This document shows, one piece after another, positions 61,197 to 64,000 of a DNA stretch of 64,000 nucleotides. Position numbers and translations under genes: made by a program. A model generated the notes under the pieces. It was not told where the DNA came from. It ran no database searches and saw only the letters and a program-made list of their open reading frames with translations. Source of the DNA: Axinella damicornis (taxonomy: Eukaryota; Porifera; Demospongiae; Axinellida; Axinellidae); the NCBI GenBank assembly GCA_963931865.1, contig OZ007517.1, positions 2,856,164 to 2,920,163 of the forward strand, written 5' to 3'. The first letter of the stretch is position 1. Every line of letters starts with the position of its first letter.

Positions 61197-63530
61197 GATA
61201 AGGCGACGTTTGTCTGTGTGTGTATTGCGGAGTTCCTGTCCCTCTACGAGACGGAGAGACTTGTGCAGGAGCTGACCAAACTGAACATTGACGTGCACAA
61301 CATAGTGGTGAACCAGCTGTTGCGGCCGGAGAAAGACCTGCAAGGTGGGGACAATCACTCTGACATCACTCTCTGCTGCTTAACCCTTTGACTGGTATAG
61401 GGACATACGGTACGCATCTTTAAAATTGATGCTGCGATTCAGCTCCGTCGCTGGTTATCGATTTCGTTACAAACATGAATGCGGAAGACGTAAACGTGAA
61501 TGCAGAAGGCCTAAATGAACTCCGGAAGATCTGTAAGTGAAGCTGCACTTAGGAAACTTAGGTGCGTACAAAGCCAGTGATGGGAAACTTAGGTGCGTAC
61601 AAAGCCAGTGATGGGTATAAATGAGCGAGGTATGTTTTTTGGCATTATTTTGGAAACCGTTTTCTTCAAATTATGGCACATTTTGACATGCCAATTTAGG
61701 ATTTAAACTGGCTGAAACAGCACTCCTGTTCTACGTATAGGGTGGCTGATGTGCCATTTCTGCCATAAATGGTCAATGAACCAAAATTGAATAGAGAACA
61801 TTGCACTGTACTGGGTATGGGTATGTGAATGAGATATGAAGCTGGGAATTGTGTCATTGTGGTCAGCATAAAAAGAGCTTCCAAATGATGTCCTTAAAAT
61901 GATTTTTCATTTCGGTCATTTTTTTGCCAAAAATCGCACTCGACCAAAGGCTATAATCCATGGTTTTTCATGATTTTGGGTCAGAATTCAACCTACTGCA
62001 AAATGGACATCATTGGAATGCTCCATTCATGCTGATCGCAATGGTGCAAATCCCAGCTTCATATCTCATTCCTAGCCCAAGATACCTAGCATATTAGTCT
62101 GCTATAACTGCATGCATGCCTTGTTCCCAGGACTAGTTTTTCAGTACTTACGCATACTCTAAACAATCAAAAACTGGAGGTGTACTTGGCCCTGGAATGT
62201 CCCCAGGACACCCTCCACAACAAGTGGCAGCTAGTGCACGTACATGTATAGCATACATGACGACCTGATCTTTGTTGGCTTCACTGTATATCCTTGGTAT
62301 GCTGTCGCTCACCAGGAGTGCTGTTTCTACAAATTTTGGTTCGTTCGTTGTTCCATTTTTTTGCCAAAGCAGCTCATCAGTCACCCTACAGAACAGGAGT
62401 GCTGTTTCTGCCAATTTTGGCTTAATTAACATGCCAATATGCAGTAATTGGTGCAAAATACTTTGCCAGTTGTGGCATGTGAACACACCACTTATCCTAA
62501 TGTGTTAGTTGATAAGCTGACATTTTGTGTAATTTATTGCCACTTATTGTCCCCAGGTGCAGTGAAATGCAGAATGTGTGCCTCCAGGCATAAACTCCAA
62601 TCCAAGTATCTTGAACAGGTGCATATTTTCTAACGTTTGTAGCCATTGGTGATGCCATGTTCTTTGTGGACCAGCCACCTCCGTAAGAAAGAGGAGAGGA
62701 TGTTTTAGCCTCATTCCCAGGCCCGCATGCCGCTTTCAGTTGCACGAAAGAACGCAGAGGGCCTGGTATGTTTCCTCGCGTGTGTGATGTCAAGGGTAGA
62801 AATTAATTGAACTGGGGCTCAGAGCAGCAAGAAGAGCTAAGGTACCAACTTACCACACGTATCTGGCTAGCGACGGGTGACTGTCATACACACCAAACGT
62901 TGAACATGTAGCTGGTTGAACAATACATGAAACTCCACTTTTTCGTACTGAAAATTTTGGCCATTTGTCGATTACGTAATGCTCACGTGAGGAAACATAC
63001 CAGGCTCTCCCCGCTTTTCCGTACTGCAAGCGACGTAAAGCTGGGCGGGGCCTGGGAATGAGGCTAAGGATTCTTGGCATCTAGCCCTGTCCTACCATAG
63101 CCTCATTCCCAGGCCTCGATCCGCCCAGCCTCGCAGCCGTGGAGTTTCTCCATGGCTGCAAGCAGAGACCTCACCCTGTTTCTAACATTATTCTGTATGC
63201 ATGTTGTATTAAAGTCAGTAGGCCATCTTATCGTGCATGCTGTATTAAAAATCGGCAGTAGGCCATAATATAGAATAGTGCATAGGGCTGAGCGATATTG
63301 TCGATAATACTTACCAGGGCTGGGAATACATAATCATGACTATGAATTTTAATAAGTACGGCAGTGCTGGCAAAGACTGATTTTTTTGTTCCTTGTTTCT
63401 TTTTTCCTGACAGATCCATGACCTATACGAGGACTTCCATATCACAGAGTGCCCGCTGTTACTAGATGAAGTACGAGGTTGTGAGAAGGTGGAAGCTTTT
63501 GCCAAATTCCTTGTTCAAAGAAATGATTAG
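61197..63530 (+). pseudogene. Partial second copy of GET3 (exons 7-9 only)
   Basis: Exons 61197-61344, 62557-62618 and 63414-63530 correspond to GET3 exons 7, 8 and 9 with the same phases, the CRMC zinc pair and the C-terminus ending QRND. No disabling change was seen in these exons. The upstream exons with the P-loop and switches are not in the window, and the sequence to the left belongs to an opposite-strand gene. It is either the other haplotype joined by the scaffold gap, a truncated duplicate, or the end of a second full gene whose front is in the gap. Confidence 0.75.
62706..63066. mobile_element. TAGCCTCG-family MITE, copy-2 counterpart of 45314-45672
   Basis: Same insertion site, flanks and interior as in copy 1, so the insertion predates the duplication or haplotype split. 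Confidence 0.8.
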
Positions 63531-64000
63531 ATCGTATACGTCCATGTATCATAAATTATTTCTGCCTGCTTTCCCTGTAACCAACTGCTGACAGTAATCA
63601 TTGACAAGAACTTTGACCTATGTGTGGGTGGGGCTACCATGACCTCTTGATGGAGAGCAGAACTAGCTTATCGTTGTGAGTCAGGACCAGTCTGTCTGCA
63701 ACTTGGCTAGATTGAGTGACACTGTCCAGGAACACAATGCCTGTGCATCACACTTACCCCTCGTTCCCAGGCCTTCGTATGGGGCCTGGGAATGAGGCTA
63801 CCCCTGCATGACATGGATTAGAAGTGGCCCTGTCCAACCTATATAAGTATAGCTGCTCTGCCACTCCAAAGATATAATTGTACCATAATATGACTTGTAC
63901 AAGGCTACAAGTGAATCATTAACTCTATCTACTAAATGACGTTGGAAGTCATGTCTTTCAGCTCATAATATTATAGTTTACTTTAAGGCTGCTTTAACAT

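Larger units (their letters stand above)
60896..64000. repeat. Segment duplicated from 43551-47980, copy 2
   Basis: Near-identical to copy 1, with about one difference per several dozen bases, small indels, a short extra repeat of 'aaacttaggtgcgtacaaagccagtgatggg' (61553-61615) and absence of the 1.2-kb block of intron 8. The end of the similarity lies beyond the window. Confidence 0.92.

Overview
The window looks like nuclear DNA of an intron-rich invertebrate animal; a marine sponge would fit, but the sequence alone does not fix the taxon. Reasons: GT-AG introns split every conserved gene, protein families are metazoan (lysosomal sulfatase, GET3/ASNA1, RING/TRAF zinc-finger proteins, FRRS1-like DOMON/cytochrome b561 reductase), and short inverted-repeat DNA transposons and microsatellites fill introns and spacers. 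A run of 200 N at 60696-60895 is a scaffold gap.

Layout. 0.5-8.2 kb (-): 14 exons of an N-acetylglucosamine-6-sulfatase-like enzyme whose last exon is off the window. 8.3-9.1 kb (+): a small secreted protein of unknown family, divergent from the sulfatase across 135 bp. 9.1-21.7 kb: no intact gene. It holds a large imperfect palindrome (about 13.5-18.3 kb) with nearly identical inner arms, mirrored TATA motifs and minisatellites; one arm carries a transposon-like element with a broken RecQ-type helicase fragment. An 80-bp minisatellite lies at 19.6-20.3 kb. 21.8-47.4 kb (+): a complete 9-exon GET3/ASNA1 gene (355 aa predicted) with very long introns. Intron 2 holds a small antisense coiled-coil ORF. 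Intron 6 holds two tandem, intronless-CDS RING/TRAF-zinc-finger genes with nearly the same N-terminus, different C-termini and their own TATA boxes. 49.1-60.3 kb (-): 15 exons (581 residues, 5' end missing at the gap) of an FRRS1-like membrane reductase with two DOMON units followed by a cytochrome b561 core that keeps four candidate haem histidines. After the gap, 60.9-64.0 kb repeats 43.55-47.98 kb almost exactly, giving a second copy of GET3 exons 7-9 only.

Mobile DNA dominates. The most striking family has ends reading TAGCCTCGTTCCCAGGCC, is almost fully palindromic, ranges from about 52 to 634 bp, and is repeatedly flanked by 9-bp target duplications, as expected for Mutator-like elements. 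A sister family starts TAGTCTCGGAACCAGAC. There are also hAT-like elements with 8-bp duplications, TTAA-flanked piggyBac-like elements (one triplicated in tandem), and other foldback elements.

The genes do not form an operon or pathway. The sulfatase would act in lysosomal or secreted glycan breakdown, GET3 in insertion of tail-anchored membrane proteins, TRAF-like proteins in signalling or ubiquitination, and the DOMON/b561 protein in transmembrane electron transfer.
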